Shown here piece after piece: positions 36,901 through 48,057 of a stretch of 64,000 bases of DNA (within the stretch, counting starts at the first letter, position 1; each line of letters starts with the position of its first letter). Location: contig VZTG01009363.1 in NCBI GenBank assembly GCA_013397845.1, forward strand, positions 372,001-436,000, in the 5' to 3' direction. The stretch comes from Melanocharis versteri. Taxonomy: Eukaryota; Chordata; Aves; Passeriformes; Melanocharitidae. The notes beneath the pieces were generated by a model. It worked only from the letters and a program-made list of their open reading frames with translations, did no database searches and was not told the DNA's origin. The translations under genes and the position numbers were made by a program.

Positions 36901-39900
36901 TAACACTGGAAACTTGAGTTAAAATATAACCCTGAAGAGTCCAAAGCAAATGAAAACAGTAGTAATCCTATCAATAAGTAGTTCTCTGGCAGTTAAATAA
37001 GACTGAAGAGAAGTAATTATACAACAGGATATGGTATTTTCATTGCTCAAAGTGAAAAAAAACAACCCAAACCACCCAACTCTAGCAGCAGAAACAGAAG
37101 AGGCCTCTGCAAACGTGACTGCAGGGTTAGCTCAAGGGCTAAGCTGCCATCCCATAGATAAACCAGTGCACTTACTTGCTTTATACAGGGATGGGATCTT
37201 AGCCTCCATGGTCAAACAAATCATGGGTTTGGGGAAGTTGATCCCCTGCCCAAACTCCTTCCCAAAGCAAGTTGTAGTTTATCTGCTTTTCTTGCTATTG
37301 CCCTGCAAGTGGAAAGGATGGACTTGGGAGAGAATGAGTAGAGAGAGGCCAATGCTGGGTTTTGTTGCTCTTGATGTCAAAAGAGGTCATATGGACCGAT
37401 GTCTTGTTATTGGGAATGTCTTTTCTTCCCTCATAGTAGCTCTCACCACCATCTCTGGATGGAGCTCTCAGTGATAGGTGAGCATGTGGAACACTCTCAG
37501 AAGTGAAAGTCAGCCTCTAGCGAGTGCCCCAGACTTGAACAGCCACTTTCCACCTTCTCCAGAAAAAAGCAAAACAGGCAGACCAGCTGTAATATCCCCC
37601 ACAAAAGGCCACTCTGCTGCTCCCAACAATCTGTCCACTCTTAAAAAGGCAAAACTGTATATGTTTTAAACTTGCTTTTGGTTAGCTGCACCTTAACTCA
37701 CAACTTGGTCTCTCTGCATTGTCATCTCAATTTCTGACAAGATCACAGTGAAAAATATGGGGAAGATCCTCTAAAAGAAGCCAAAATTTCAAGTAGTTGC
37801 TGACCAGAAGAGTAAGGACTGTCTGCACCTAAGCCACTATGACAAAATGTGCCATCTCACCAGGATGTGTTGGCCCCAGATAATGGCAGGCAAACTATGT
37901 CTGGGAGACAGATAAAAGAAGTAGATGAAAGTTATGGTGGGCATTACTCAAGAAACTTAAAAACATGGACTGACTAGAGAATAAAAACAACCAGAAATTC
38001 AAGCTGCAAGCATTCCCTTACTGGAACGACCCACAGGAAGATCATTCATCTTCAATAGACTAATCTGACACTGGCTGGTGCCAGAAAAATTATAACTTTG
38101 TATTTTTCATTTAATTTAATAAAGTATGTGCAGAAATTACAGATTGCTTTATTAGTGTTTTAAACAATAATTTGTCTTCTCCAAGCAGAATAATACTAAA
38201 CCTGCCTTCTTCCTTCATGTTTTGTCTCCTTGTTATTCATTCATGTTTTGGTTTCAGGTTTCTCCAACATACTATGTAATTTTTACCACTAGTTTGGAGG
38301 TTTGTTCTGTGTTGACTTTGCCTCCCATCGAGTTACTTTTTTGCTTGCTATATTCAATTCACTGATTAGTAGTTTTAACATTTTAAATCACAAAGGATAT
38401 CTAAATGCGACGTAGGAAATGAAAGTTTTAAAAGTAGTTTTGGGCTTTATAAACATAAGTGTGGGAGGCAAATTTAATGGAAACTTAGCTAAGAGACTGA
38501 AAGAATCCCTGATGCCAGCAGAATTCCTTCTTTCAGTGTAATATTGCAGTAAAAAAGACAAGCCAAACTCTGATACAGAGAGGAGACTTGAAAAACTCTA
38601 TCCTTTTATTCTGAGTTTTGTTCTTCCTTTAAGGCCTAATTTCTTCTCAACAATCACCAATACTGCAGTAATTCATTTGAATATGTACTGTCAGCTGGGG
38701 TTTTATCTAACTTATGTTTTCCCTGGAAATTAGCACATAGGCATCCTGAAGACGAAGCTCTTAAACTGCAAATACAAAGGGCAAAATTAATGCCTGACAT
38801 ATGACCATTTGCTGCTTGGTGTTACAGAAGGAATACCCTGGATTCAACAAGACTTTTGTCTCTTTGCCTCTTTTCCTTGGAATTCAAATGTCGCAGTAAC
38901 CAAGCTGGTGAGCAGTGGAGCAGTGGTCACCAAAATGTCTTAGGGTCTGTGAGCAAGATACACATTATCCACCTTCCTATAATCCCTTTTACATTTATGT
39001 GTGGAAGAGGGAATTCTTTTTTCCTTGCCCTGGATAGCTGTGATTTGGTACTGCTATGACAGAGAGACTCATCCCTGGTGAGTGACTGCTCATTGAAAGA
39101 AGGAAGTTCAGAAATGAGTGAAGCAAAGATAGAGCCTCAAGAAGAGAGCAAAGCCTGGGGAAATGATGGTGCTAGGGGCCCCCATGGAGAAAGAAGCTTG
39201 CAAACTAGATCGAAATGAGGAAGACAAACTCTTTCTCCCGAAGTCTTCTGGACAGTTTCCTTATTGCTACTGCTTCCTCCACACATGCAATCATTTGCCA
39301 AAGCAAGATAAAGAGCAGTAGTCCCAACTTGATACGCTGCTTCTGATGCTGAGTGAGGGCTGAGCCTCTGGTAAGCCCCAGAACTGACAGCCTTATATAA
39401 AACTCTTGAGAGAAATTCTGCTAAATCCCAGTCGTTTGGTGGCTGGGTTAAGTCTGGAAAGATCCCATTCTCATCTGATGTAAGCAGATCTCTGCAGATT
39501 TGTATCTGCAAAAGGCCTTCCCTAATCCATATGACCAAATGATATTATATTTATAGATCAAGAACAAGTTTTTGAATCCTGGAAGGTTTTTTGTCCCTCA
39601 AAATCTGACTTCCAGAGACCAGTTACTTCAGGAGATATGTTCACATAGATGTACTGCATTTTTTTTACATTTGATGTAAATTTGCCACCTTCAGTCTGCT
39701 TTATCATGAAACAGGATTATCGAAGTCTCTCTGTCTGTTCCTCACATTCTCTCTTTTCCCTGGGTGAATCTTCTCTCTAAACCAAATAGTTTTAATTTTC
39801 TCCCACTCAAAACTGTGCCAAATCCTCTTAAATAATTATTTATCCTTTCTATTTCTACAATTTCCTTTTCTTTCCCTGGCGAAGGACCAGAGGTGATGTC

Positions 39901-40881
39901 AGCTCTGCAATGAGCGCAGCTGTTGGCAGCACAGGATGCACTGCATGCTAATCACAGGAATATTTACCCAGCTCCTTTGAGGGGTTTTGGAGCTAGTCTC
40001 AGAGCCATACTCAGACAGGTAGTTTAGAGCTAGTTTGGTTTTCTCTACAATAAGCTGTGATGTCCTGTTATAATGCTCACAATTATGTTAACTTTATTTT
40101 TCATACCAGAATTTCACACTTTATTTATTTAACTTATTAGAGCTGTAACTGCACAATAAGCAGGTATTTACATCAAAACATTTCTAAAAATGCCCAAGTG
40201 GCTATACTTAATTAGTGATAAGGATTTATGGGAATTTTAAGCCGTGTTTCCCAATGTGCCCAACCAATGACTTGCACAAATGAAATTCTCTCCACTACTC
40301 TTTGAAATTACTGTTAAAAGCACCTAAGTGTCTTTGTTCATCACAATTATTGTGGATAGTCAATACACTGGCACCTCCTGGTTTAATTTTTCCTCTTCCA
40401 GATATTTCAAAGTAGTATTGATACTACACTTTGTTCCTGTGATAAATATTATATTAGTAAGATATTCCTGGCTGTTGCACATGTTACACAGCTTTAAGTC
40501 TTCCAGTACTCCTTTTTGGTGGTGGAATGGTCATTTTGTTTTAACTTTTCTTTCAAATGTTTAATCTAGTTTCAAAATTTCATAGTTATTTGAAAGTGAA
40601 ATTCTAAGGTTGCAGTCTGTTATTATGTACGTACAAAAAGCTAACATTGCCAAAGTACTGACATTTAGGCTAAAATGTGACAAATTGGCTAGCTAATAAG
40701 TGACAACGTGCTTGGATGCTTGTCTGAAAGTGAAATGTTGGTCTCAATGCATACATACCTTTGTATCCCAGAATGGCTACTGTGATTATTAACAGGGCAC
40801 ATAAAATGTATAATAAGATGATGGAGAACTTCAGTGCCCAGTTATTTTTACACTTGGTACATTGGCTCCCCTCCTGAATAC
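24942..40881 (-). CDS. COLEC12: COLEC12, collectin-12 / scavenger receptor with C-type lectin (partial: exons 3-10)
   Basis: COLEC12 (CL-P1, SRCL) is a type II membrane scavenger receptor that binds oxidised LDL, microbes and galactose or Lewis-x-type sugars. Eight minus-strand exons (40759-40881, 34554-34652, 31012-32058, 29111-29599, 28853-28989, 27992-28101, 26151-26296, 24942-24961) join in frame with GT-AG introns. In order they encode the end of the cytoplasmic tail with a CTKC motif, one transmembrane helix, a long coiled-coil stalk with many N-glycosylation sequons, about 48 uninterrupted Gly-X-Y triplets, and a long-form C-type lectin domain. The lectin domain has six cysteines, a QPD galactose-type motif and WND. 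The modelled part is about 723 codons; the full protein is 742 in human, so the missing N-terminal exons (about 20 residues, with the YKRF-type endocytic motif in human) lie off the right edge. Transcription runs right to left. Confidence 0.97.
24968..25009 (-). promoter_or_regulatory. COLEC12: Long polypyrimidine tract and acceptor of COLEC12 exon 10
   Basis: On the minus strand this is an almost pure T/C run of about 40 bases leading to CTGTAG|GG. It supports the tiny coding part of the final exon. Confidence 0.65.
25010..26150 (-). other. COLEC12: COLEC12 intron 9
   Basis: Intronic sequence with a 19-bp tandem repeat (AATTTTAAGATCTCCT twice, 25688-25725). No other exon was seen. Confidence 0.6.
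26151..26296 (-). CDS. COLEC12: COLEC12 exon 9: lectin domain, part 3 (sugar/Ca2+ site)
   Basis: This 146-bp exon has a GGAAAG acceptor and a GTAAGC donor at 26145-26150. It encodes NWKIGQPDNWSHGHGLGEDC then AGLIYAGLWNDFYCEDINN and FICEKDMDK. The QPD motif indicates galactose-type specificity. The glycine/histidine loop and WND calcium motif are kept, as are the last three cysteines. A bird-specific NWS sequon falls inside the loop, where human has NWG. Confidence 0.96.
27992..28101 (-). CDS. COLEC12: COLEC12 exon 8: lectin domain, part 2
   Basis: This 110-bp exon has a TTTTACAG acceptor and a GTACGT donor at 27986-27991. It encodes QWIKRQIFGKGSFWIGLTD then ENEWRWLDGSLPVY, including the WIGL core of the CTLD fold. 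It ends two bases into a Thr codon completed by exon 9. Confidence 0.95.
28853..28989 (-). CDS. COLEC12: COLEC12 exon 7: lectin domain, part 1
   Basis: This 137-bp exon has an ATCGCAG acceptor and a GTAATT donor at 28847-28852. It encodes CSPHWKNYTEKCYYFS through INNKEEQ, with the first three CTLD cysteines and an NYT sequon. Confidence 0.96.
29111..29599 (-). CDS. COLEC12: COLEC12 exon 6: collagen-like domain
   Basis: This 489-bp exon has a GTTTCAG acceptor and a GTAAGA donor at 29105-29110. It encodes about 48 consecutive Gly-X-Y triplets, rich in GPP, GEK and GKG, followed by a short linker (MPMALQSEPTSEPEANG). Lys-rich triplets such as GLKGQKGEKGEPG and GEKGGKGSRG would supply the positive charge used for scavenger ligand binding. 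The repetitive GC-rich codons create long spurious frames on the other strand. Confidence 0.97.
29600..31005 (-). other. COLEC12: COLEC12 intron 5
   Basis: Intron of about 1.4 kb between the coiled-coil and collagen exons. No repeat or extra exon was recognised. Confidence 0.6.
31012..32058 (-). CDS. COLEC12: COLEC12 exon 5: coiled-coil stalk
   Basis: This single 1047-bp exon encodes 348 full codons of heptad-rich, hydrophilic sequence, forming the trimeric coiled coil. Recognisable blocks include ELSSFRSDILALRQQL, SHNVIIMNLNNLNLTQ, NNDTLEDMN, ISNISYTAHHLRTLTSDLNE and ANLSVIMEEMKLVDSKHGQ. About ten N-X-S/T sequons are visible (NKT, NLT, NNS, NDT, NIT, NRT, NIS, NST, NLS, NFT). The acceptor is ACAACAG just above 32058; the donor is GTATGC at 31006-31011. 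The first residues read D-D-Q where human has G-D-Q. Confidence 0.97.
32059..34553 (-). other. COLEC12: COLEC12 intron 4
   Basis: Intron of about 2.5 kb. It holds a 15-bp tandem repeat, two full units and a partial third, at 33648-33690. Nothing else was recognised. Confidence 0.6.
33648..33690. repeat. COLEC12: 15-bp tandem repeat
   Basis: GTGTCACTAAAGAAC occurs twice in a row (33648-33662, 33663-33677), followed by a diverged partial copy. Confidence 0.85.
34554..34652 (-). CDS. COLEC12: COLEC12 exon 4: start of the extracellular stalk
   Basis: This 99-bp exon begins at the CCCCTAG acceptor, giving VVEKMDNVTGG in phase with exon 3; a TAG four bases further in would break the frame. It ends ESDLKKL at a GTAATC donor (34548-34553). 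It contains one NVT sequon. Confidence 0.95.
34653..40758 (-). other. COLEC12: COLEC12 intron 3
   Basis: Intron of about 6.1 kb between the transmembrane exon and the stalk exons. There is no recognised repeat or exon; a 147-codon plus-strand frame at 37031-37474 has no recognisable similarity. Confidence 0.6.
40759..40881 (-). CDS. COLEC12: COLEC12 exon 3: juxtamembrane cytoplasmic tail and transmembrane helix
   Basis: This 123-bp exon has a TTTTGCAG acceptor and a GTATGT donor at 40753-40758. It encodes IQEGSQCTKCKNNWALK followed by a hydrophobic helix (FSIILLYILCALL, then IITVAILGYK), which anchors the receptor as a type II protein. It is nearly identical to mammalian COLEC12. Confidence 0.96.
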
Positions 40882-43800
40882 CTGCAAAAGAAGATTTAAA
40901 GGAATTTAAAACAACGGCAAAGAACACATTGCTGCGCTTATCTCCCCATTTCCTTTCCTCTGTTTTCTAAAGAGCACATTATTTATGTAAGCAGCTGATG
41001 TTTACATATAGGGTGCCTATTTGCCTATGCTGCCAGGATAACCTTCATGGTGGTTAAAACATCAGCTCAGTGAAACAATCACTTTGGGATTTTAGCATGT
41101 GTAAGAGAAGTAGGTTCTGGTTCACTGGAAAACCTGTGGCTTTCCTGAGAGGTGGCTATTTTCTGATTGTGCTAACAAGACTATGGTGAGCTTTGGAAAT
41201 AAAACCTTAATTAGCATCTCCTCTGTCAGGCATCACACTGCAGCAGCTCTTTCTTAGCATTTGGTATCCCTGTGGGGGCAATAGGACACAACAAATGCTC
41301 TGGCAGAAGGAAAACACAGAAATAAAATAGCATTGTGAAAACCTGGTAGAAGTAGTTCTGCTTTGTAACAATTACCACAGGTAGTTACCAAGCAAACACT
41401 TTCTTTCCATAAGAAGAGGGACATTTTGCATATTTTTGGGGGGTTTTGGGGAACACTCTTTTCCCAGAAAAGAAGGGGTGCTTTACTGATGACAGCCATC
41501 CATTCATCCACAGAAAAAATGCTGGTGAATTTCTCTTTGTGGACAAGCTTAAGAAAAACAGCCTCAAGTTGATGACAGAAAACAGAGCTTTACTATTTTA
41601 AATTTGAGCTTTTTTGCAAAATGGCTTGATATCTTTGAGTCTATTTGGGAAGCAATTTTCCTCTTTTGTGCTCCTTGGGAGGGAACAGCTCAAGATCGTT
41701 GGAAGCATTGATTATTAATCAGAAGCACAATTTTTTAAAACCTGAAAACTGGACCAATGTGCTGGAAGAAATGGGCAGGATTTATCCATCTTTCCAAGGT
41801 GTGTTAAGCAGGCCAGGATTAATGTAACTTTCTGTGTCTGTCAGGAAATGCATTTCTTTGATATTTCACTCTATTTGTGTACTATTAGGGGAGTCCCACA
41901 GGAAAGCTTTAAGCTCTAATAAATTCTATGTACCAGATTACTTAACTAATCAAAACTTGCTCGATAGCTTTTTATGAGTAACTTATATTTCCCCCGAGGC
42001 CCAACACACAGATGATTTTACTTTTTCAAACTCACGACCTTCTGCAGAGTGGTTTTTTATTTTTCATTTTTTTTACAAGAAAAGCACAGGCCACTTCCCC
42101 TGGGTTCAAGGAGGATGGGTGACCAACACAATGAATTAAGTCAACTGCATTTCTCTCTCCAATGACGTTTTCCAAGGACTTCCTTTAAACCTTAGGTACT
42201 TGAAAGAGGAAGGATTACCATATTGGAGCAACCGAGGAAGAGGATTTATACAAAGCTTATTTGACAAGGCATTTTCTTCAGTTCTCTCTGCACAAATACT
42301 CGCTGTGGCTAAAGCAGAAATGCATCTTTTGTAGGTATTTTCCGCATTACATCATCACACGTTTTTTCTAAATTTTTCAGGTGTGACATCACATTCTGTT
42401 GCCACGTGATGAAAGGGATGTCATAGGTTTGGGTTCCTTGCAGTTTAGGCATAAGACCAGCTGGGAACATCTGGTTCTTTTTTGAAGAACATTGTGGGAA
42501 AATGAGACAAAGGCTTGTAAGCATAAGCTCACGAACAGAAATTCCAGAGGGTAAAGGCTTCTCTCCTGCCTGTGAGGTGGGAAGGGAGGGAGCTGGCACA
42601 GAGACAGGCAGTTGCATAGGCCATTTATTGGTGACTTGGATTTGGAAGGGTGGTAACTCCTGCACCACAAAAGAAAAGATGAAGGGTCCATAATTCAGTA
42701 GTCAGGTTTGCTTACGGATCCTGATACATGAGCTGGCTTGCTTTCTCTGGTTTACTGTCTCGAGGAGTTTGCTGGTGAGGAAGCTCTAATTGCTGAAAAA
42801 GCAGGACAGGCAAAGTGCAGTTTTCTAAAGGTTTGTAACAGGTATTCAGAGACTGAAATTATTTCACAGTGGGAACTTGGTGGTGTCTGGAGCACCATTT
42901 TGCTGGTCTTAGCTGATACTAATGGGCTCACTGAGCCACTGTGCCCTAAATGCAAGGTTCTTTCCCTGAAGGGTTTAAAATTCAGATTCCAATTTGGTTG
43001 TCTTTGAAAGTCCCACATATCCAAAACCAAGCTAGGGGCAAAGCTCACATCACATTCACTTTCTAAATACACAGATAACAGAAAGCTTGATCCTCCTTAT
43101 TTTAATGTTAATTGAAGCAGGCCTAGATCCTTATCTGGGAAGAATGATGGACTGCAGAGGTACAAAACACAGAGGAAGGCAGAAATAAAAACAAAGCCTT
43201 TGGCAGCAGTTGCACAAAGAAAAGTTTCACTTGATAACTGTCTCCTATTAAGATTACTCATTTTATGACATGACCTGCTTTCTGTCACTGTACTCCGGCT
43301 TCCTGCGTAGTGTAATGAGCTGAAACTTCACCGATGTCACTGGATGTATTGCAGTTCAGCATCAAGCATCATGTACGTTCCAGTGCTTCACAGGGATCTA
43401 GTTTCACTTGTCTCAGCCCTCTCTGCCTCTGGTTCAATAAAACAGCACTTCGACTTTTCGGAACTTTTAGTTTCAGTGTATTTCAAACTGACATCAGAAC
43501 AGCACCCCAACAAAAGCCAGACCTTTCCATCCTTTAACAGTCCAGCACCGTTGGTATCAATAACACAGGCACATCACACTCAAACGATCATAGGCTGGAG
43601 TGTTTCCATTAACTGAGCTGGCCTGGAACTGTGTATTGCATTCCTTGCTGGGGCTTTCTGCCTGTCAGCCTAAAACTACATCTGATTGCCAATGAACCCC
43701 TGCTACCCTCATCTAACATGACCCGGGTCCAGGGCTGGAGTGAAAAGCCAGGGACCACTAACAGGCTCCTTTGTTTTCTTTTGCCTAGGATGCAGTGAAG

Positions 43801-45122
43801 TCTTTCAGAGCAATTATATTACATTTATTGCAAACATGTAGTGTTTAACTCTGCTGCTAGTAACACCTGATTTTCTAGCTTACTAAACATATAAAAACTA
43901 CTACAAAAATACTGAAGATCTAGGTACCCCTTGAAGAAAAGATTTGGAAGACTCATTCTGATGTCTTTCTGAGCAGTTAAATATATCAGGCTATATGCAA
44001 AGGCAAAAGCCAGGAATGCAACCCTCTCTGTACAGGGATGAACTACAGTATAATCAAGGGTCCCCAGCCTCCCCAGCACACACCCTGATTTCAACTTGCC
44101 CCGTTATTCTTCCCCACTACCTCGCCTAAGGATCATGCCCAAATAAGATTGTTCTGATATAGGAGATGCATTTAGTCCATGTTGTGAGGACACATTTTTA
44201 TTAAAAGGTTGTTCTGAAAAGATGTGATAGCCAAAACATTAACTAACAACAAATGGGAGACAATTAAAAATGCTTACTGTGATTACAGACAACCCAGCAG
44301 TTTGGCATAAAATCATGCAGTTTTACCACAAAAGCTGAGAGTTGAGGCTTGAAGGAGCCCATGCTCAGGCTTTAATTTGACAGAACTTCCCCAGTTTTAT
44401 CCACTGGACTGCTTGCTGTTGTGACTGACATAAAATGCAGAGTTTTTCCAGGAGATGTATCACATCTCATCTAGAAAGCTGTAGATTAAATGGAAAGAGA
44501 AAGACCCTACACACCCATCCGATTGACAGAACAAATGCAAAACCTGCAAAAGGGCGTTCTCAGCTGAAGTGAGCTCTTCTCCATTTGTTAGTGATGCTCC
44601 TAGTGCAGCACGCTCCTCTTTGTGTCCTGTACACGTGTTTTCAATGTTGGTCTGCTCCCAGACATTTGTCACTGACTTCCAAACCCAGGGAACCAGGGTC
44701 ACTTCCGCATGACGTGCATTTCTCACTGCCCATTTGATCAATGTTTAATAAATATCAGATGGGACACAATGTGCCTCATTTCACTGGACATATGCTTTTT
44801 TCCATTCCCTTCTCTGACTTATTTTAATAAGAGCTCTGGTTTTTCTGCCTCACTGTTGGGAAGACATCTGGCCAAACAGAAAGCAACCTAGTACAAAGAG
44901 ATCCTGCTGGCTCACATGCTTTGGGGACCCCCTTCTCTGCAAACCAAAATGCTCACAAAAAAATATGCAAGTGAGACATCCCCCTGTTACCAGGCTTTGT
45001 AGTATTTGTTTTTATAGCATTGCATTCCAGTGACTGAAGACTTTGTTCTCACGCAGGGGGTATACATCTGCAGATTCCTTTTGGGCTCCAAGAAGAGGTT
45101 TTGCTGAAGGAGGAGCTCGGCG

Positions 45123-45176
45123 TTTTGGTTTTTGTTTGTTTGGGGGATTTTTGTGGTTGTTGTTGTTGTTTTGTTT
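45123..45176. repeat. (GTT)n-rich low-complexity tract
   Basis: G/T-only stretch with TTTGTTTGTTTGG and GTTGTTGTTGTTGTTTTG. Confidence 0.7.
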
Positions 45177-45724
45177 CATGGTTTTAATGGGAGACTAAAT
45201 ATCTTTGCTCTTTATACCCACCTTACAAAATGCCTGACTCCTCAACTGTATTACGCTTCAGGAGCACATCTTTGAACACTGGAATATGACATGCACACAC
45301 ATTTTTTTTTTCTGAATAATTCTCTTAGAAGTTTTTGCCTCTGTGTTCTTTTCTTGGCTCTGGCTGCAGGATCAGAGGTGGCCTCACAATATTTCTGCTA
45401 GCAAATCAATTTTGACAAAGATGCAAGGTTTTCTTCATAACCCTGACAAGAAATATACTGATAAGATAAAAAAATGTAGTGCAGGAAACGAAAATGCATT
45501 AGTTTGGAGGGGTTTTCCCCAGCATGATTCACTGAAAAGAGATAACATCCCTTGAATTTCAGAAGGAAGACTGTAAGCCTAGTTTGCAGCCTTCAAATGA
45601 TTGTTTTCTCAAAGCTAATGTTTTCAAAACAGCATTAGATCTAATACCTATATTTAAAGGTCCCTGAGCAAACTATATTCAGGCCTCCTGCCCTGGAAGG
45701 TGTCCCCCCTCATGTAAGGGAGGC

Positions 45725-45780
45725 AGAAACTACATGATCTTTGAGTTCCCTTCCACCATGAACCATTCTGTGATTCAGTG
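45725..45780 (+). mobile_element. CR1 3'-end relic
   Basis: ACATGATCTTTGAGTTCCC followed by CCATTCTGTGATTCAGTG resembles the CR1 3' terminus (consensus TGATCTTTAAGGTCCC ... CCATTCTATGATTC). It is diverged and probably old. Confidence 0.65.
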
Positions 45781-46068
45781 TGTAACTAGGAGTCAAATTC
45801 TGAGAGGTAATTAACAATGCAGAGTTTCAACAAGCTCCCAGTGGTGTCTATCTCACTAGCAAAAGTAGGTGATCCCATGAGGAATCCAGCTCTACATTTA
45901 AATATCTAAATGCCTTGAAAAACCTGGCTGTAAGTGTTTAAATTCAGGCACCCAAGTGTAAAATGGTAGGTGTTTACTAATATGCATGACTAGCAATTAT
46001 GAAAGTAAATTTCTCTCATAGGACAGAGAGGATTATAAAATTCAGGCACGTAAGCGTGTTCAATTATA

Positions 46069-46090
46069 CATACACACAAACACACACACA
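46069..46090. repeat. (CA)n microsatellite
   Basis: A short ACACAC run interrupted by ATAC and AAAC. Confidence 0.8.
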
Positions 46091-47317
46091 TTTATGTTCA
46101 AATATATGGAAAAATATGTTTTTTACAGAGAAGCTTTGGTAATGACAAAACTCCAGCATATTATATCAGCACTCTCTAAGAAAAAGCAGGCAACAGCATC
46201 TTTGACAACAGTAACTTTGTATAGGTTTGAGATTACTGGATCCAGCCAGCCACAAAATTCACAGTGAGATTTTTGTCTTCTCTGTTGTATTGTGTCACAG
46301 GTTATTAACCTACTCCTCATGAAAACAATTCCCATGATCCTTCAGGAATGGTTTTGTTACAGTCAGCAAAATTGATGATTCGATGGTTCCATATGCTGGC
46401 CTACTTCAGAAAGCAATTGTTCTTTATCATGGTCACAAATGGCAAAAATTGAAACTGCTTCATGCCTTTTAAAATTATTGTTTTGAGATAAAACGAATTT
46501 CTTCAGTTTAGAGTCTATTCTCACACTGTGAAAGCTGCAATTTGAACCACACGTAAATAGAGGCCCTACATATTTCCTAGCAAATGCATAAAGGTCCACA
46601 TCTCCTCCCATTCCAGTCTTGGCAAGCCCTGTCTCCACGATGGCAATGGCCCTGCTCACCCAAGTAGTGCAGTGCTGGCTTGTGGGCAGGTGGATTGCAA
46701 CAGCCTGCTTAACTTAATTGTCATATTTTTACAATGCCATTGGAAAAAATATTTAGCCCAAACATGCTGTCATTTGTTCCGGAATTCGCTAGTTTTGCTT
46801 CTGGTTTTGTAATCAAATAGGGATAAATGAAAGCTATGCTTGCTTTGAAAAAGTTTCTGGTTATTTATTAGGAAGCAATTAAAGCAGCTAAACTTGAAAT
46901 CTAAGCAGTGGGTATGTACTCACCTAACTTGTGCCAGTTTTCCTATGCCAGGTGGAAAATCATGAAGCATGGCAGCAAGACACAGGCTGAAACAGCCACT
47001 CTATATTTCAAGTAAACATTGCAAGACACAGAGCTTCTTTCTTCAAAAATGAATAAATAAATGGACCCAACCCAAACCACTCCATCTCCACAGGTTTCTA
47101 CAGTGTTCAGCATAATCTGACTGCCCTGCTACACAGCTGGCAGCTTGTGCAAATAACCTCTGGAGAGAAGAAAATACACTTTAAAAGCCCAGTCTGAGAA
47201 TTTGTGCCTCACGATGCTGTACAACCCCTACCAGGGCCAGTGGTACCAGTTCCTGTGATCTTATCCTGAACTTCACATCCAAGATTTCTTATTCACCTGG
47301 TGCCCCTTTCTTTCCAA

Positions 47318-48057
47318 GGGCAAGGCTGGGGCAATCCCTGGTATCAATATAGGCTGGGGCATGAGCAGATCAAGAGCAGCCCTGCCAAGAAGGACTTGAG
47401 GATGCTGGTGCACAAAAGCTGGCCATGGGCTGGTAGTGTGCTCTTGCAGCCCAGAAAGCCAAACACACTCTGGGCTGCATCAAAAGCACTGTGGCCAGCA
47501 GTGGAGGGAGGTGATTCTGCCCTTCTGTTCTGCTCTGGTGAGACTCCACCTGTGTGCAGTTCTGGGGTCCCCAGCACAGGAAAGACATGGACATGTTGGA
47601 GTGGGTCCAGAGGAGGGACATGAAGATGATCAGAGGGGCTGGAGCACCTCTTCTATGAAGACAGGATGAGAGAGTTGGGACCGTTCAGCCTGGAGATGAG
47701 AAGGCTTCAAAGGAACTTTATTGTGGCCTTTCAGTACTTAAAGGGGGCTGATAAGAAAGATGGGGACAAACTTTTTAGCAGTGCCTCTTGTGACAGGACA
47801 AGAGGAAATGGCTTTAAACCAAAAGAGGGTAGATTCAGATTAGATATAAGGAAGATTTTTACAGTGAGTGTGGTGAAACACAGGAACAGGTTGCTCAGAG
47901 AGGTGGCAGATGTCCCATCCCCGGAAACATTCCAGGTCAGGGTGAACAGGGCTCTGAGCAAACCGATCTTGATGATGTCCCTGCTCATTGAAGAGAATTT
48001 GGACTAGATGACTAACTTTAAGGGTCCCTTGCAACCCAAACCGTTCTATGATTCTTG
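47318..48057 (+). mobile_element. CR1 LINE, 5'-truncated, about 740 bp
   Basis: The longest CR1 in the window, plus orientation. It starts at GGGCAAGGCTGGGGCAATCC near the end of ORF2. The degenerate reading DMDMLEWVQRRDMKMIRG corresponds to the C-terminal ORF2 sequence, but is frameshifted relative to its upstream part. It then covers the 3' UTR (GGGGACAAACTTTTTAGCAG, AGATTAGATATAAGGAAG) and ends CCGTTCTATGATTCTT, the typical CR1 terminus. It has no coding capacity. Open frames across it are by-products. Confidence 0.95.

Noticed and set aside
37031..37474. 147-codon plus-strand open frame in COLEC12 intron 3
   Set aside because: No motif or homologue recognised, and no support for an exon.
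47666..48007. 113-codon frame in the CR1 at 47.3-48.1 kb
   Set aside because: It lies in the CR1 3' untranslated region and is not part of the LINE proteins.
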